Part shown: one piece after another, positions 35,431-47,965 of the stretch
How the letters are laid out: each line of letters begins with the position of its first letter
Position numbering within the stretch: position 1 is the stretch's first letter
Source of the DNA: Gnetum montanum
Taxonomy: Eukaryota > Streptophyta > Gnetopsida > Gnetales > Gnetaceae
Direction of reading: 5' to 3'
DNA: 64,000 nt
Assembly: GCA_015680685.1 (NCBI GenBank)
Contig: MNCI01034026.1
Location: 830,277-894,276 of the forward strand
Notes under the pieces: model-generated
What the model saw: the letters and a program-made list of their open reading frames with translations, nothing else
Told to the model about the DNA's origin: nothing
Databases searched by the model: none
Program-made: the position numbers and the translations under genes

Positions 35431-37090
35431 GGCAAGCTTGCAAGATAATTGAACCCAGACCTAATCAACTGGGAATCAACCACAGCTAGAACCATAACAT
35501 CCTTAGAAACATCCCCAAACTAGCCTGAGTATTTGGTCCAAACCCTAGATTTAGAGGCTGGGGATGTAACTAAGGACTCTCTCATTGAGACACCTGTGAC
35601 CACGTCCAAGGGGGAAGTAAAAATGTTAAAACTTAGTTCCCTCCAAGATGCGCAGACACACAAAGATGTAGCCAAAATTCTGCAAGACAACATTAAAGTC
35701 TTCGCATGGTCATACAACGACATGCTAGGTTTATATTTGAGGTTGATATAGCACAACATCGTCCTAGACCCGTGCATGAAGGCAGTCAAGTAGAAGGCTC
35801 GTAAGGTTAAACCAGAAAGTGCACTAGCTATAAGGGATGAAATCACCAAGCTATACCAAGCTGGTTTCATCCGTGCGGTTGATTATTCGGAATGGGTGTC
35901 CAACATCGTTGTGGTTTCTAAGAAAATAGGAGGAATATGAATTTGTATAGACTTTCAGGATCTAAACAAGGCAATGATCAAAGACGATTTCCCATTTCCA
36001 AGCATTGATCAACTCATCGATACTACGGCTGGTCATGCTCTATTATCCTTCATGGATGGTTTCTCTGGCTACAACCAAATTCGCATTAACCTAGAGCATT
36101 AGCTAACAATAACCTTCATGACCCCATGGGGTACCTTTTGTTACACTATGATGCCTTCTGGGCTTAAGAACACTGGAGCAACCTGCTAGCGAGCCATGAC
36201 TTACATCTTCAGTGACTACATCCTAGAAACGCTATACGACTACGTGGATGATATAGCGGTCAAGTCTAAAGAGGCCGCTGATCACCCACACAATCTAGGG
36301 GTAGTCCTCAAGTGCTGTCAAATGCATGATTTTCACCTTAATCCTAAGAAGTGTATCTTTGGTGTGAGAACCGGACGCATGTTAGGATTTGTAGTATCGG
36401 AGGATAGGATACGGGTGGACCCTGATAAGGTTAAGGCCATTGTCAACCTAGCACCTCCTACAAACCTAAAGGAATTACGTGGTTTGCAAGGTATAGTACA
36501 GTTCATCCGAAGGTTTATAGCAAAGTTAACTAACAAGTTACACCACATGCAACATCTTCTAAAGAAAGGGGTTAACTTCAAATGGACAACTCAATGTCAA
36601 CAAGCCTTCGATGACTTAAAGAGAGAACTTCTGCACCTCCCAACTGTGCATCTACCACAGAGGGATAGGCCTTTCTTCATCTACCTTGCCACCTCCGACA
36701 CATCTATCGCAACACTTTTATGTCAGAAATGAGATGATGGATTTGAGATACCGATGTATTATCTGAGTCATGCGTTAGTAGCGCATGAGGCAAAATACAA
36801 CAAGGTGGAGAGGAATTTCCTTGCCTTAGTATTTGCGTTAAAAAAGTGAAGGCATTACCTGTTTTGCAGTACAATTAACATCATTTGCAAAAGCAACATA
36901 CTCTGGGCTATCACTAACAACCTGTATGAAAGTAGTAGGATAGTCTGATGGAACGCAATAGCTGTGGAGTTCGACTTACACTATGTGAGCTAGTTGTCAA
37001 AGAAGGGTCAATCTATAGTGATGCAACTTACAGCCTTACCCATCGACGACCACGCAACCATAGATCCTAAATTCCTAGACAAGCACATTG
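35431..37090 (+). pseudogene. Reverse transcriptase and first RNase H of element B
   Basis: RT would copy the element RNA into DNA. Visible in order are AWSYNDMLGL, EITKLYQAGFIRAVDYSEWV, LLSFMDGFSGYNQIRIN, FMTPWGTFCYTMMP and the catalytic YVDD (36241-36252, DYVDDIAVKS). The thumb/connection follows in an open 178-codon frame (36196-36732), including PPTNLKELRGLQG. The first RNase H (about 36670-37010) reads FFIYLATSDTSIATLLCQK and lacks the catalytic acidic residues, as is typical of Tat elements, where this domain is thought to serve only structurally. Stops interrupt at several places. Confidence 0.85.
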
Positions 37091-37510
37091 GCACTATCAA
37101 CGCCATCCCATTGCACCTGGAAGCTACTTTACATTTCGATGGCGCCTCAACCATGTGAGGGGGTAGTGCAGTTGCCGTCATTACATTCTCCTTTGGGGAA
37201 ATGCACCCTTTTACTTATTGTTTTGCATTCCCCTGCACCAACAATGTGGCAGAGTATGAGGGGCTACTCAGAGGCCTCTCAGCTATCCAAACACTATGCA
37301 TACAACACCTAGTGATTCGCGGTGATTCACAATTAGTTGTGAATCAAATCACCAAGGCCTATGCCTACAGAGCTACGCATCTTCAATCCTATTGCGATCT
37401 AGCAAAGAGCCTACTAAAATAGTTCGCAACTATGGATGTGCAACACATGCCAGGCAACGAGAACACCGTAGCAGACGCCTTAGCCACCCTTGCACTAAAT
37501 ATTCCACCAC
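37091..37510 (+). pseudogene. Additional (Tat-type) RNase H of element B
   Basis: A second RNase H follows the degenerate one: LHFDGAS (first Asp), NNVAEYEGLLRGL (Glu), LVIRGDSQLVVNQI (second Asp) and NTVADALATLAL (last Asp). All four acidic positions remain, though stops lie between them, for example after ASTM and LLK. The presence of two RNase H domains is the main marker of the Tat lineage. Confidence 0.85.
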
Positions 37511-38850
37511 ACTTGTTTGCAAGTCTGCCAACTTTGATTGTCGAATGTATTGACCCCATCACTCAGGTGGGATACATGACCTCTATCAGTGCTGCGGATA
37601 CCCAGGAGTGGTACGCCAACATTAAAGCCTACCCACAACACGAAGAACCCCCAAGCGGATTGACATCTACCCAAAGAGATGCAATTCGCAAGCATGCCTG
37701 GTAATATACCCTCATGGGAAATGATGCCCTGTGCAAGCGTTCCTATGACGAGATATTGCTGGCATGCGTGGGTGAGGAGCAGGCATGGAAGGTGATTAAT
37801 GAAGTACATGAGGGACTATGTGGTGGACACATAGCACCTAGGGCTATGGCTATGAAAATCAGATGCCTAGGGTACTACTGGTCCCATATGGAGCGTGATT
37901 GCCTGTCAAAGGTTAAGACGTGTGACACATGCCAGAGATATGCAAATCTCATACACATCTCACCTATGGAGCTACACTCAACGTAGATCATGTGGCCTTT
38001 CCAGCGATGGGGACTAGACCTCATAGGACCTATCACACCCAAGTCCTCTGTAGGGCATAGCTTCATCATCACTGCCACTGAGTATTTTACTAAGTGGGTG
38101 GAAGCTATCCCCCTAAGGAAGACAACATCTTAGCAGGTTTTCCACTTCATCTTGGATAACATTGTGATAAGGTTTGGGCTTCGGATGACTATTGTAACTG
38201 ATAATGGACCACAATTTAGTAGTATGGAAACCTGAACCTTCTGTAGAAATTTGGGCATCAAGCAATCATTATCCTCCCCGTATTACCCGCAGGCAAATGG
38301 ACAGGCGGAGGCTACAAAAAATTCCATCATTAACTTGTTGAAAAGAATGCTTAGCAACAACAAGAGGTGGTGGCATGAGCAAATCCTCTACGTTCTATGG
38401 GCCTACAGGACAACATGCAAGACCACGGTGAGTAAGACTCCTTACAGTCTTGTTTATGGATCTGAAGCAGTGTTACCTCTTGAGTTGCAGGTACCATTAC
38501 TTCCAATGATCCTGTCCAATGTTGTGAGCGAATCCCAGAACAACGAGTCAAGAATTATCGAGCTTGACTTAATAGAGGAGGAGTGCGCACAAACGCTGAG
38601 CTGCATTGAGCCTTACCAGAGCAAGCAATGGCAAAAGCACCATGCAAACCCGCATCAACGGGCAATATAGAAGGGAGACCTCATCCTCAAGGCTGTTCGT
38701 GAACATGTGAGCAAATTCTTAGCCAACTAGGAAGGCCCATATATGGTCACTAAAACCTTTGGGAATGGAGCCTTCAAGCTGGCGGACATGGACGGTAACA
38801 ATTTTGAAAACCTGGTGAACCACTCGTACCTTAAGCCGTACTATATCTAA
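37511..38850 (+). pseudogene. Integrase of element B
   Basis: The zinc-binding domain is VHEGLCGGHIA...CDTCQRY (H-x6-H and C-x2-C, 37800-37940). The catalytic core has WGLDLIGPI, VTDNGPQFSS and YYPQANGQAEA, the DDE triad. The C-terminal part has WHEQILYVLWAYRTT and TPYSLVYGSEAVLPLE, then a GPYMV-type module and LVNHSYLKPYYI near 38815-38848. There are stops at several places. No chromodomain is visible, in keeping with the Tat lineage. Confidence 0.85.
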
Positions 38851-38854
38851 GCAC

Positions 38855-39150
38855 ATGGAGTAGACAAGCAAACATCCACTACAATGTAAAATTGGAAAAG
38901 GTGAGCGAACATCCACTATGACGTTAAACTGGCATAGCTTCACCAACGTCCAATATGACGTAAAACTAGTGACAAACGTCCGCTATAACTATAAACTAGC
39001 ACAGCTAGTGCTCTATGACTATAAACTGGTATAGCATGTCTGCTATGATGTTAAACTAGCACACACGGTATGTTGGGACCTTAAACTAGTGTAGTGGTTT
39101 GCTGGGACCTTAAACCAGCACATGGTCTACCAAGACCTTAAATTGGGTTC
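38855..39150 (+). repeat. 3' array of TAAACTAGC-type repeats in element B
   Basis: About eight units of 25-35 bp, such as GTCCGCTATAACTATAAACT and GGTTTGCTGGGACCTTAAAC, follow the integrase. They share the YGACNTWAAACTRGC core with the protease-RT spacer array of the same element and with C's 3' array. Confidence 0.8.
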
Positions 39151-40514
39151 ACGACATGTCCCCAACATGCATTTGCACCAAGTACACATCAAGTGAGCCT
39201 ACACAGTGCCAACGTGGGATGGGACCTTACTATTCTAGAATGCAGTTCACGACGCACTAAGAACATGATCTGGAACATATGCAATGCTGCTGCTCCTAGC
39301 ACCTTGTTGATCCCCTGGAGATGTCGTATGAAATCTCACTAACCCCCCAGACATACTGTTGCCACGACCCATCACCCTGATGGTAGTTCCTCGATTAGTG
39401 CTTGCTATTGGAGTTCCTATAGTATTGTGGCCCAGCCATAATATTGTTACCCTCCATCTCCCTACCAAAATTTAGGCTCAAACGACATTTAGCTATGTGG
39501 TAGCTGATCCCATAGCTGAACTGAGAATGCATGCCTTTGGTAGGGATTCCAGAGCATCTGCACACATAGCAACTCCCCACTCCTTCAATGCTAGATCCTC
39601 TATGCTAATGCTGCCAAGGCTGCTATTGGCCTTCCTACTTTGGACACTAGGCACTAGAAAAGGTGTCCAAGAGCTTCAACAATGTCTGTAGCAAGCAAGA
39701 CCTTTGCCCTCATTTTGCATCATGGTTGTTTCTTCTGGTTCACTCTCTATGTTTTTAGGGTGTGTCCCGGAGAGGCGTTGGCCGTAGCTACGTCTCGCTA
39801 TGGTAGCAAATGCTATAGCATTGTAAAGTGATCGTCTCGACTATCTTGGCTACTTCAAAGTGCATATCTTGTCCTACCTTCTAAGCTTCTTCCCTTTACC
39901 TTTCTTCTTGCATCTGCAATTCCTACTCGCTCCCCTCTCTCACAAGCTTTTTCCAACGCCTGTTAAGCCCTTCTGTTTGCTCAACTGCAAAATCCATGAC
40001 ATGCGTAACATAGCTCGCCACATGGGAAGCATCTGTAGGCAGGTTAACGTCCCCACACGGATGTAATGCAACTCATTCAGGGAAAGAAACACCTATCTTG
40101 CAACAAGGTTGTCGCAAATGTAAATGGAAAAACAGCAAAAGGAAAAAGCGTAAGAGAGCAAAAGCTCACTCGCACACAAATGGCACATAAGCTATTTAGC
40201 AATCACCCTCTCCAAACATTTCAATGAAGAGGTCGAAGGTCAATGAAATCAAAGATGAAAACATGAACAACTCCCTCATGAGCACTCTGACGAGGGACTC
40301 TACTAAACCTCATCTTTACCCTTTTTCTGAACCTCCTTCCTCCCTGCTTAGTCCTTTCCCCTTGCAAAAACCAGTGCAACACTCTCAAGCACAGCTAAGT
40401 GATGTCTTGACAATCACTGCACACAAATGTTAGCATTTTGTCTTCCGTGATGTTCCATATTATTTGTCAACGTCTCTCAGGTCCATCCTCTAGATGTCAA
40501 CAAAGAGGGGCCAG
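39151..40514 (+). other. 3' untranslated region of element B
   Basis: No protein domain is visible here. The longest frame is under 75 codons. The region ends in the polypurine tract AAAGAGGGGCCAG (40502-40514), which primes plus-strand DNA synthesis and directly abuts the 3' LTR. C has nearly the same tract (on the minus strand) beside its own 3' LTR. Confidence 0.6.
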
Positions 40515-42231
40515 TGAAACACCCCAAAATTTCAGGGCATCCTTGCTCCACCATGTCTTTGCAAGTCAGGCAGCATCATGTCACTTCGGCAAGAAGTGGA
40601 TGTTTCGAGTTTAGGTTGAACAATTTGGAAAATTTTCTAGCCGGGTAATTCATCCAGCTGATAGCCTACTCAAAAATGATGCGGAAAGTTTTTGGCGGTG
40701 CTCAAAACGTGCAAAATAGTTTGGCAAGTTTTCAAGTCAAGGAGTTTGTTACTCTACGCTACACTATATAGCGTAGCAGGCTTTGGGAGACAGTTGTTTA
40801 AACAGTTAACCATAAATTATTGCTAGACAAGATGCTATGCTATGCCATGCTACGTAGTGTAGCACAGCGTAGCGAGAGCAAGATAGGAAGGCTCGGCTTA
40901 CTTGGTGATTTCCAATCGCACTAACTTAGTGCCTCTAGCCTTTGAAAATAGTTGTTTCGCTCGACTCTAAGTTCTTCAGCAATGGCTCCTTTACCAAAAA
41001 ATGGCAAACTTAGCAAAAAAAGTAGGCCATGTCGGTTGCTATGCTACATAGCATAGCACAGCGTAGCAACTTTGTGGGAATAACGAAAGACATCTCAAAG
41101 GGTAGGATCAGCAAGTTTGCAAGTTTCACAGTGTAAAAGGTAAAGTTTGCAGATTGGCAATGTTTTTGCAATTAAGGTCGGCTGCTACACTGTGTAGCAT
41201 ATCATAGCGTAGCAAATATGCAATAAACAGTCAGCACGCTTCAAAGGTTTCCAGCACATGCAGCAGGATGCAACGCAAGTTTTCACTTCAAACTAGTGGC
41301 TACACTGTGCTACGTTGCATAGCGTGGCATGGTGTAGCAAGTTGCTACGCTACGCTACAAAGCATGGCATGGCGTAGTAGACAGTTATGCCACATCAATG
41401 CACTTCACCTAATTACACTGTTGACACACATTTTGAAGCTTTGACGGTGCAATTACAGCATGGTTGGTTTGCAATTACAGCATGGCAGGCTCGTCCAATG
41501 GACATGCACATCCAACGGTCATGCACGCCCATGCAGCATAGACAAGTCAACAAAGGGCCAAGGCACGTGGCATCCAAACTACATCTTTCGCATGCCCTTG
41601 ACCCTATAAATACCCCAATGAGCAACGCTCAAAAGGTCTTTCAGATGGTTGGCAAGGGAATTGGTTAGCAAGCAAGAAAAAAGTTAGCATTGTATTCTTG
41701 AGCATTGTAAACACCTTGTTTGACATTGTAAAGAGTTGACACTCCCATTTGGCATTTTTTTCTGCTCTTTCCTACTATCCTCATAGCCTTCTGCATTGTT
41801 GACTCTCAAGTCCACGTTCAAGTATACAGCTATCTTACTCTAAAATTCTTGGTTACTCTTGGGATCCCTACGCCACTCAACGCTGTGCAACAAATTGTAT
41901 CCACCTTGACAGAGTGAGGTCACATTCTTGAAGCGATGCATTTTTCTAACTACATTTTACTTTGTTTTCTTGCTTATCATTGCATTTTTACATTATTTTC
42001 TATCTCTTTTGCATTCAAAGTTATCATTTTATGCTAGAAGTCTCATTTTCAAATTATTTGTTTACGAAAGGTTATATTAACACCGACTAAGTCCCTATCT
42101 GATCAACTAGACCATTCAGGGCATCCTATTTTCATTTATCCAGCATGGCCCTAGCATGGATTTAGGGTTAAGACTATCATGACTGACGACCTCTCGGTGT
42201 TTTCCAGCCGCTGACATTTTCGGTTGCTACA
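40515..42231 (+). mobile_element. 3' LTR of element B
   Basis: This LTR is 1717 bp, runs from TGAAACACCCC to GGTTGCTACA, and is a collinear match to 29204-30930 with a TATA box at 41605-41612. Differences from the 5' LTR are mainly C/T and G/A. It is followed by the CCTAG target duplication. Confidence 0.9.
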
Positions 42232-42236
42232 CCTAG
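42232..42236. repeat. Right target-site duplication of element B (CCTAG)
   Basis: This is identical to 29199-29203. Removing B and one copy restores GGATTAATCCTAGGAATAAC as continuous sequence of element A. Confidence 0.9.
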
Positions 42237-42686
42237 GAATAACCAACATCATATCTATGTTGATCCAACCATGAAGCCAAAGAGGTAGCCATAGTGGTGA
42301 TTGAACCCCAAATTAAAGCAAATTGTCAAAGAAGAAATTGAACAATTCCTTAAGATGGGGTTTATTTATCCCATTGTAGATAGTAAGTGGGTTAGCCCAC
42401 TCATGATTGTGCCCAAGAAAGATGACAAATGGTGGATCTACATCAACTTCTAGCTATTGAATATGTCAAAATTCAAAGATTACTTTCCATTTCCATTTTT
42501 GGATTAAGTGTTGGATACTATATTTGGGCATTACCATTTGTGGCATCTTTTTGAATGGTTATAGTGGCTATAACCAAATCTAGATCATGTTAGAGGATTA
42601 GGCCAAAACAACATTCATGAGTCCCTGGGGGACTTTTACATATTGAAAGATGCCTTTTGATTTGTGAAATGCTCCTACAACATTGC
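42237..42686 (+). pseudogene. Reverse transcriptase of element A, first part
   Basis: This is the start of an Athila-type RT. Translation gives IEQFLKMGFIYPIVDSKWVS, then PLMIVPKKDD and a degraded palm. Several stops are present. The frame ends in the NAPTTFQR-type motif (AATGCTCCTACAACATT), where element C enters at 42687. The RT continues at 63266 beyond C. Confidence 0.75.
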
Positions 42687-44231
42687 TGTAATGACGAAAA
42701 ATGTTGGTCGCTGGAAAATACTTAACGAAAATCCATGTACAAGTCTTAACCATGAATTCGTGCGAGGGTCGTGCTGGAGAAAATGAATCCGTGGTGCCCT
42801 GAACGGTCTTGTTGATCAGACAGGGACTTTCTCAATTAGTAAATTGACGAATATCACGATAATATGTGTATTATATAGATATTCCGCAAGATAATTTGAT
42901 TCGATGAATCGTAGAAGAAGTAGAAAACGATGTAAATAAATCGAAATAATGACAACGTCAATGCGACAAGGAGGATCAGATTTAGAAAAGTGCGTAATTC
43001 CAAGATCTAGGTTTTGATTCGAAGACTGAGTATATTGTATACAAAGTTCCAATAGCAAACTTCGCTTATCCTGTGCGAAGCATACACAAAGCAATAAGAA
43101 AACTGTTCAACAAGGAGTACAGAATGAAGCTCGGTCTACCTCATAAGCCAAAGATGGGATGCAAGGAAGGTCAAGCCTGGATGTCTATCAATTAACTGTT
43201 TCTGATCAATAAACCTTGCCAACTGCACCAAATGATCTCTCGATCTCTGATCTGCTCCTTTTGCATCAGGTAGTCTCTGCTTCAAAGCTACCAATGATCA
43301 CCAATGGAGAGAACTGTACTTTCGCCAAAAGATTGATCGCTCCTACTGCTAATGCTCAACAATGTCTTCTGTCTCTGGTAAAGATGATGTTGCCCAAAAA
43401 GAAGATGAACTCCCCCCTTTCTTTCTTTGCCAACGGGAGTATTTATAGGTTTGGTAGTACGTGAAGAAGGCACGACCCTGATGACACGTGTCTCAAACCT
43501 TCAAAATACCGTTGACTTAGAAAACTTTATGTTGAAACTGGTCAAGCACTCCTGCTGAAGCCGTCTCATGATTACGCTGCGATACGCTGATGAGCGTATT
43601 GTGCGTATGGATAACAGATGCATGTTTGGTACTGCCTTAGTTGACTTTAGGCTGTATTACACTCATTTACGTTGCGTAGCGTGGTAGAGCGTAGAAGCAG
43701 TTAACTCAAGCTATTTTACGCTCACTTACGGCACGAAGCATAATAGAGCATCAAACATGGTCAACTTTACAATAAGTTACACTTGTTTACGCTGCGTAGC
43801 ATAATAAGCGTAAAGCGACCAATCAGCAAAAAGGAAGAAATCAATTTGTCACCCTTCTTTGGACTCTGACTCTGACTTTCTGGAAGCTCATTACACTGCT
43901 CTGCGTAATGGAGCGTAAACTCAGCCCTGAACAAAAGACTTAGCAGAATATGTGACAAGTCTTAGACCTTAAACTTCGTCCAATTCGCCGAAGTAAGTTA
44001 CTTTATGATATCGGGCTATGTTAAATAGAGTTATGCTGAGCGACACTACGCTATGTTGCGTAATGTAGCGTAAAGAGAGAAAACAAAGTAAGGCTGAAAT
44101 TTGTAAGAGACTTGGAGACTTGATGCTGCGTGCCTCTTTGCCTTGCTCTATCTTCTAGATTTTTGTCTCAAACTTTCACCCAAATCGTGAATCTTCGCCT
44201 TAGGCTGATTCGCAATTTCCACAGTGTTTCA
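42687..44231 (-). mobile_element. 3' LTR of element C
   Basis: This LTR is 1545 bp and runs TGTAATGACG...CAGTGTTTCA on the plus strand. It contains a TATA box (43440-43447) and scattered TTACGC/GCGTA palindromes (about 43565-44070). The matching 5' LTR is at 61738-63264. Confidence 0.9.
43440..43447 (-). promoter_or_regulatory. TATA box of C's 3' LTR
   Basis: TATAAATA on the minus strand, at the same place as in C's 5' LTR (62493-62500) and D's LTR. Confidence 0.55.
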
Positions 44232-44250
44232 ATGGCCCCTCTTTGTTGAT
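44232..44250 (-). promoter_or_regulatory. Polypurine tract of element C
   Basis: On the minus strand, CAACAAAGAGGGGCCAT directly precedes the 3' LTR. B has ACAAAGAGGGGCCAG in the same place. The tract primes plus-strand DNA synthesis. Confidence 0.75.
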
Positions 44251-45420
44251 GTTTAGAGGGCTTACCCAAAAGATGTCGACAAAGAATACAAAACACCGAA
44301 TGGGTAAAAGTACCAATAGCGTTCTTCAATGGTTACTCAAGTGTCGTCCTGTCAAAGCAGAAGTGTAGAAATGAGGAAAACAGAAGATAAAATGGTACGG
44401 GAGGGAATCCTTACAGAGGTAAGAGGAAAGAGGTTCGGGGAAGACTCATGTGAGGTTCGGGGAAGATGCAAATGTGTGAGTATAGTTTTTCACGCATAAG
44501 CACTTAGGCCTTCTCCTGCGATTGTTTTTGCATGGAGTTATGTCATCATTTTGTAGAAGAAGGGGCTTGCATAGACAAATTGTGTTACATCTGCGTGGCA
44601 TGGATGAGTTGTGTTTCATCCATTTTGCCGACCCCCCCTTTTTTTTGCGTCCATTAGGTGAGTTGTGTTACGCCGGTTCATGGACTTGATTGTAATGCAG
44701 ATGCGGAAAGTGTATGCTGCGTATTCACATTTTGTGTGAGGGAAACAGATGAGATGGCTAAGGAGGGTAGTAAGAGCTAGAGGTAGGATTATGCAGAAAA
44801 TAGGGATGCACTCCTGAGTGGACAGGCTAACCTAAGCAGCCATCTCAAAATGCTGTTTGTATTTCACCACTCAGATGAACACACTTTTGAACGACATCTC
44901 CGTAACAAGTAACTTGCAACCAAAGAAGAAAACAAAGGACACCATTGCACAGTCGAATCACCGGAGAGGTTGTTGAAACAAGTACCATTTGGGGTGAGAC
45001 AGAGTGAGCGGGCCATGAAGGAGGAACCATAGCAAGAGGCCAGGGTCTTCAATGTTGACGCTCGGCCTAGCATATCATCGTCAAAGATCATCAGACTCAT
45101 CGCACCCGACTGGTTACGCAAAGAACTAGCTAGGTGAATTTGTGAAGCCAGAGCCTGATAGTGATGATGAGTGGAGATTCCAAAGGTTGTGGTTGATGAG
45201 AACTCCTTTGGAACTCCAGACGGTAAAACTAAACTCTCAGAGGTGCCACCGTTGAAGTGGGTGCAGTGACAGCATCTCCGAGGGGTCAGTAGTATGCCTT
45301 TCAGCACATCCGAGGAATCAACAGAATGCCTGTGAGGTAGCGACACTGGGGCTGTCCCAACATCCCACCCCATTTGTTTTGCAGCTGCACAGAGACTATT
45401 ACGCTTGCTTGATTCATGTG
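44251..45420 (-). other. 3' untranslated part of element C next to the LTR
   Basis: The only sizeable frame is a 169-codon minus-strand ORF (44864-45373) rich in Ser and Leu with no motif known to me. It has no evident match in the equivalent part of B. I would not call it a gene without transcript support. Confidence 0.4.
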
Positions 45421-46010
45421 TTGGCGGTCTGTAGGTCCCAGTTTTAAGTCCTGGTAGACTGCTGTTGTTGGTTTTAAGTCCCAGCAGACCATGGTCCTAG
45501 TTTAAAGTCTGGGAGGACTGAAAAATGCTAGTTTTACATCGTAGCGGATAGTGGTAGAACTGATTTATGGTCTCAGCAGACCGTGCTGTGGATGTCAGTT
45601 TCATGTCGTGACCCAAGGATAGATCTGTGCTAGTTTCACGTCCCAGCAGATGGATACTTACCTATGCCAGTTTTATGTCATGGTGGATAGTCGGTGCCAA
45701 TTTAGCATCGTGGCGGACACGTGCAAGAAATGCCAGTTTTACATCTTGGTGGACCTGTACAACACTACCAGTTTTACGTCGTAGCGGACTATTGCAACTT
45801 GCCAGTTTTACGTTGTGGCGGACGCGTGCAGGAAATGCCAATTTTACATCTTAGCAGACTTGTACAACACTGCCAGTTTTACGTCGTAGCGGATGATTGC
45901 AACTTGCTAGTTTTACGTCGTGGCGGATGATCGTTGCTAGTTTAGCGTCGTGGCGGATGCGTGCAGAAAGTGCCAGTTTTACATTGTAGTGGACGATGGT
46001 GGCTATGCCT
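45421..46010. repeat. 3' array of GCCAGTTTTACGTCGTGGCGGA-type repeats in element C
   Basis: About 16 imperfect units with cores like CCAGTTTTACGTCGTAGCGG occur at irregular 25-45-bp spacing. Read on the minus strand the core is CCGCTACGACGTAAAACTGG, the same family as B's CCGCTATAACTATAAACTAG (38855-39150) in the same relative place after integrase. Confidence 0.85.
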
Positions 46011-47965
46011 GATGTTAACACTGGATATGCAGCTAGATGTAGTACCACTTCAGATATATATGTGTTGACACATTTGGCCATTCCATGGAACAGTTAAAAT
46101 ATTTTATTGTAAGAATCTATGGTTGTAAGTTAAGTAGAGCCTTAGTGTTGAAGGTTGATGGGTGTTTTAGTTTAGAAGATTGATTTACTGGTAAAAATTT
46201 TATGTTGAAGCCTTTTGGGTATAAGATGAAAGTGCCAGATTATTCCCTTGTCAAAGATCAGAAGATAGTAAAATTAGTAAGGAAGGGAGTATATTATTTA
46301 TGTAATAGGCACAAAGTTGCAGATCTCGGTTGTGAAATTCGGTTGTATCCTTAAAAAGACAACATTTGAAAATTCATGTAAAATAAGAATTAATCAAAAA
46401 AAATTGGCAACGCCTGGAGTGTTTTGAAAATTATGCAACACCAGTGAAAAGAAGACTGTGGTGTAACTGGAAAATACATGGCCACCGTAAAATCACGGCC
46501 AAGCCATCAAACGTCTCCACCGCCATCGCTCTGCACCGCCGCAGCCGTTGACGTTGCTGATTTCCTTTTTCAAAAAATCAAGAACAAAACGTTGGAGGCG
46601 ATCTCAAGGTGGATTCAGCAGAGAACGGATGAACAATGGCAGCGCAGAAGGGTCAGCGGCATGCGCAGAAGTGGGCGTAGAAAGGTCAGTAGCGGGTGTA
46701 GACAAACAAACAGAAAAAAAGAAGGAAAGCCAAACAGAAAAACGCAGGAAACCCTAAGTCAGTTTTGGGGGCAAAACAGGAAGAAACCCTCTGTTTGGGC
46801 ACGTAGTTATTCAAAAAACCCCTTTCTTCTCTAGCACGATTCGGCAGAGTTAGATTGCAGTTGCAGGGCCTTCCCCCGCAGTGATCGTCAGTTATGATTT
46901 TACAGGGTTGTATTGTGCGGAGGCAGTTTGAATTGGTGGCTTCGGATGATGCTGCATATGAATCTTGCTTCAAACATGTGTCAGTTCTTGCAGGTTCCGG
47001 GAAGAAATAGGAGAAAGTAAAATAAAATTAAGAGACATACGTCCATCAGTAAATGTGGAAAGAATATTGAACCGCAGCGGTGATTGGTTCGCAAATAAGT
47101 CGCCTTCAACCACGGCCATCATGACATTCAAGCTCAGCCTTATTGCATCTTCTGCAAGTATCATTGATCGTCATCATTTAGATTTTGGACAGTCCATGAA
47201 TTCAGTAGGGAGGACGACAACACCGATGTAGACGTGAACGCGGTAAGGAGAGCCTCTGTGGCAAGACAGAACACCTTCAAGCCATGTCATGGACGTCATT
47301 ATATCCGTCAGGCTCATCATCGGCAATGATGCCCTTGAATAAGCCACATTGATGAAGGATCCGAACACCATGAAGTAGCAACAATAACAGCCATTGGAGA
47401 TTTTAAGGGTTTAAACCAAGATTAGGGCCATATGAATTATAAATTTTTCAAATTCCACGGTAATAGGAACGTTCGCTACCTTGATGATCTCCACATTCAA
47501 ATCAATTTCAGAAACCTCTATTGAATAGGCTGTATTTTCATTTTTTTTTGGTTTGAAGACTTAGAGACCTGCCATCATTTACCCCAAGTTATGAAATATA
47601 TTATTTACTGCCCATTAAAAATTTGCAATATTGGTTATCCTATTCAATTTCACAATTACATTAAAGTTAGCATAAAATGCTCCTCATTTTATGCATAACT
47701 TCCTAACTCCCTAACCACATAACCTTCTCCTAGCTTGTTGGACAAGTAATCTTCTGATTGGTTAGTCAAATTCCTTGAGAGAGAAGTTAGGAGAGATATT
47801 TTTGAGATATTTGAAAATTGTAACTTCCCTATACATCACTTAGAAGACTTGACATCTCATTTTGGAGAAGCAAAATTAAAAGGATATATATGTATGGAGT
47901 AAGTAGCAACTATAGCTTGTATTCCTATGTATTTTAGAGATTGTATTTTAATTTTCTATGATATT
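46011..47965. other. Non-repeat-like sequence in C's 3' region, possible captured or inserted DNA
   Basis: B has no equivalent of this stretch. It contains a 118-codon plus-strand ORF (46478-46834) with an Arg/Lys-rich second half, and minus-strand frames at 47174-47371 and 46970-47164. None has a motif I can name. Codon content of the ORF start (TSPPPSLCTAAAVDVADFLF) looks gene-like. From about 47500 it is AT-rich and runs into the gap. A later insertion or a captured host fragment are both possible. Confidence 0.35.

Larger units (their letters stand above)
29204..42231 (+). mobile_element. Element B: full-length Tat-lineage Ty3/gypsy retrotransposon (13.0 kb)
   Basis: This is a complete but dead element with paired LTRs, a primer site, gag, protease, a repeat-filled spacer, RT, two RNase H domains, integrase, a 3' repeat region, a polypurine tract and target duplications. 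The second (additional) RNase H and an integrase with TPYSLVYGSEAVLPLE place it in the Tat lineage. The coding parts carry many stops and some frameshifts. Its LTRs differ at roughly 12% of sites by eye over the first 200 bp, mostly transitions, so the insertion is old. It was inserted into element A. Confidence 0.9.

Noticed and set aside
38850-40514. A possible envelope gene downstream of B's integrase
   Set aside because: No frame over 75 codons, no signal peptide or membrane segment pattern.
44864-45373. A 169-codon minus-strand frame in C's 3' region as a new gene
   Set aside because: No recognisable domain, no counterpart in B, and no start or stop context beyond chance; kept only as a note in the region entry.
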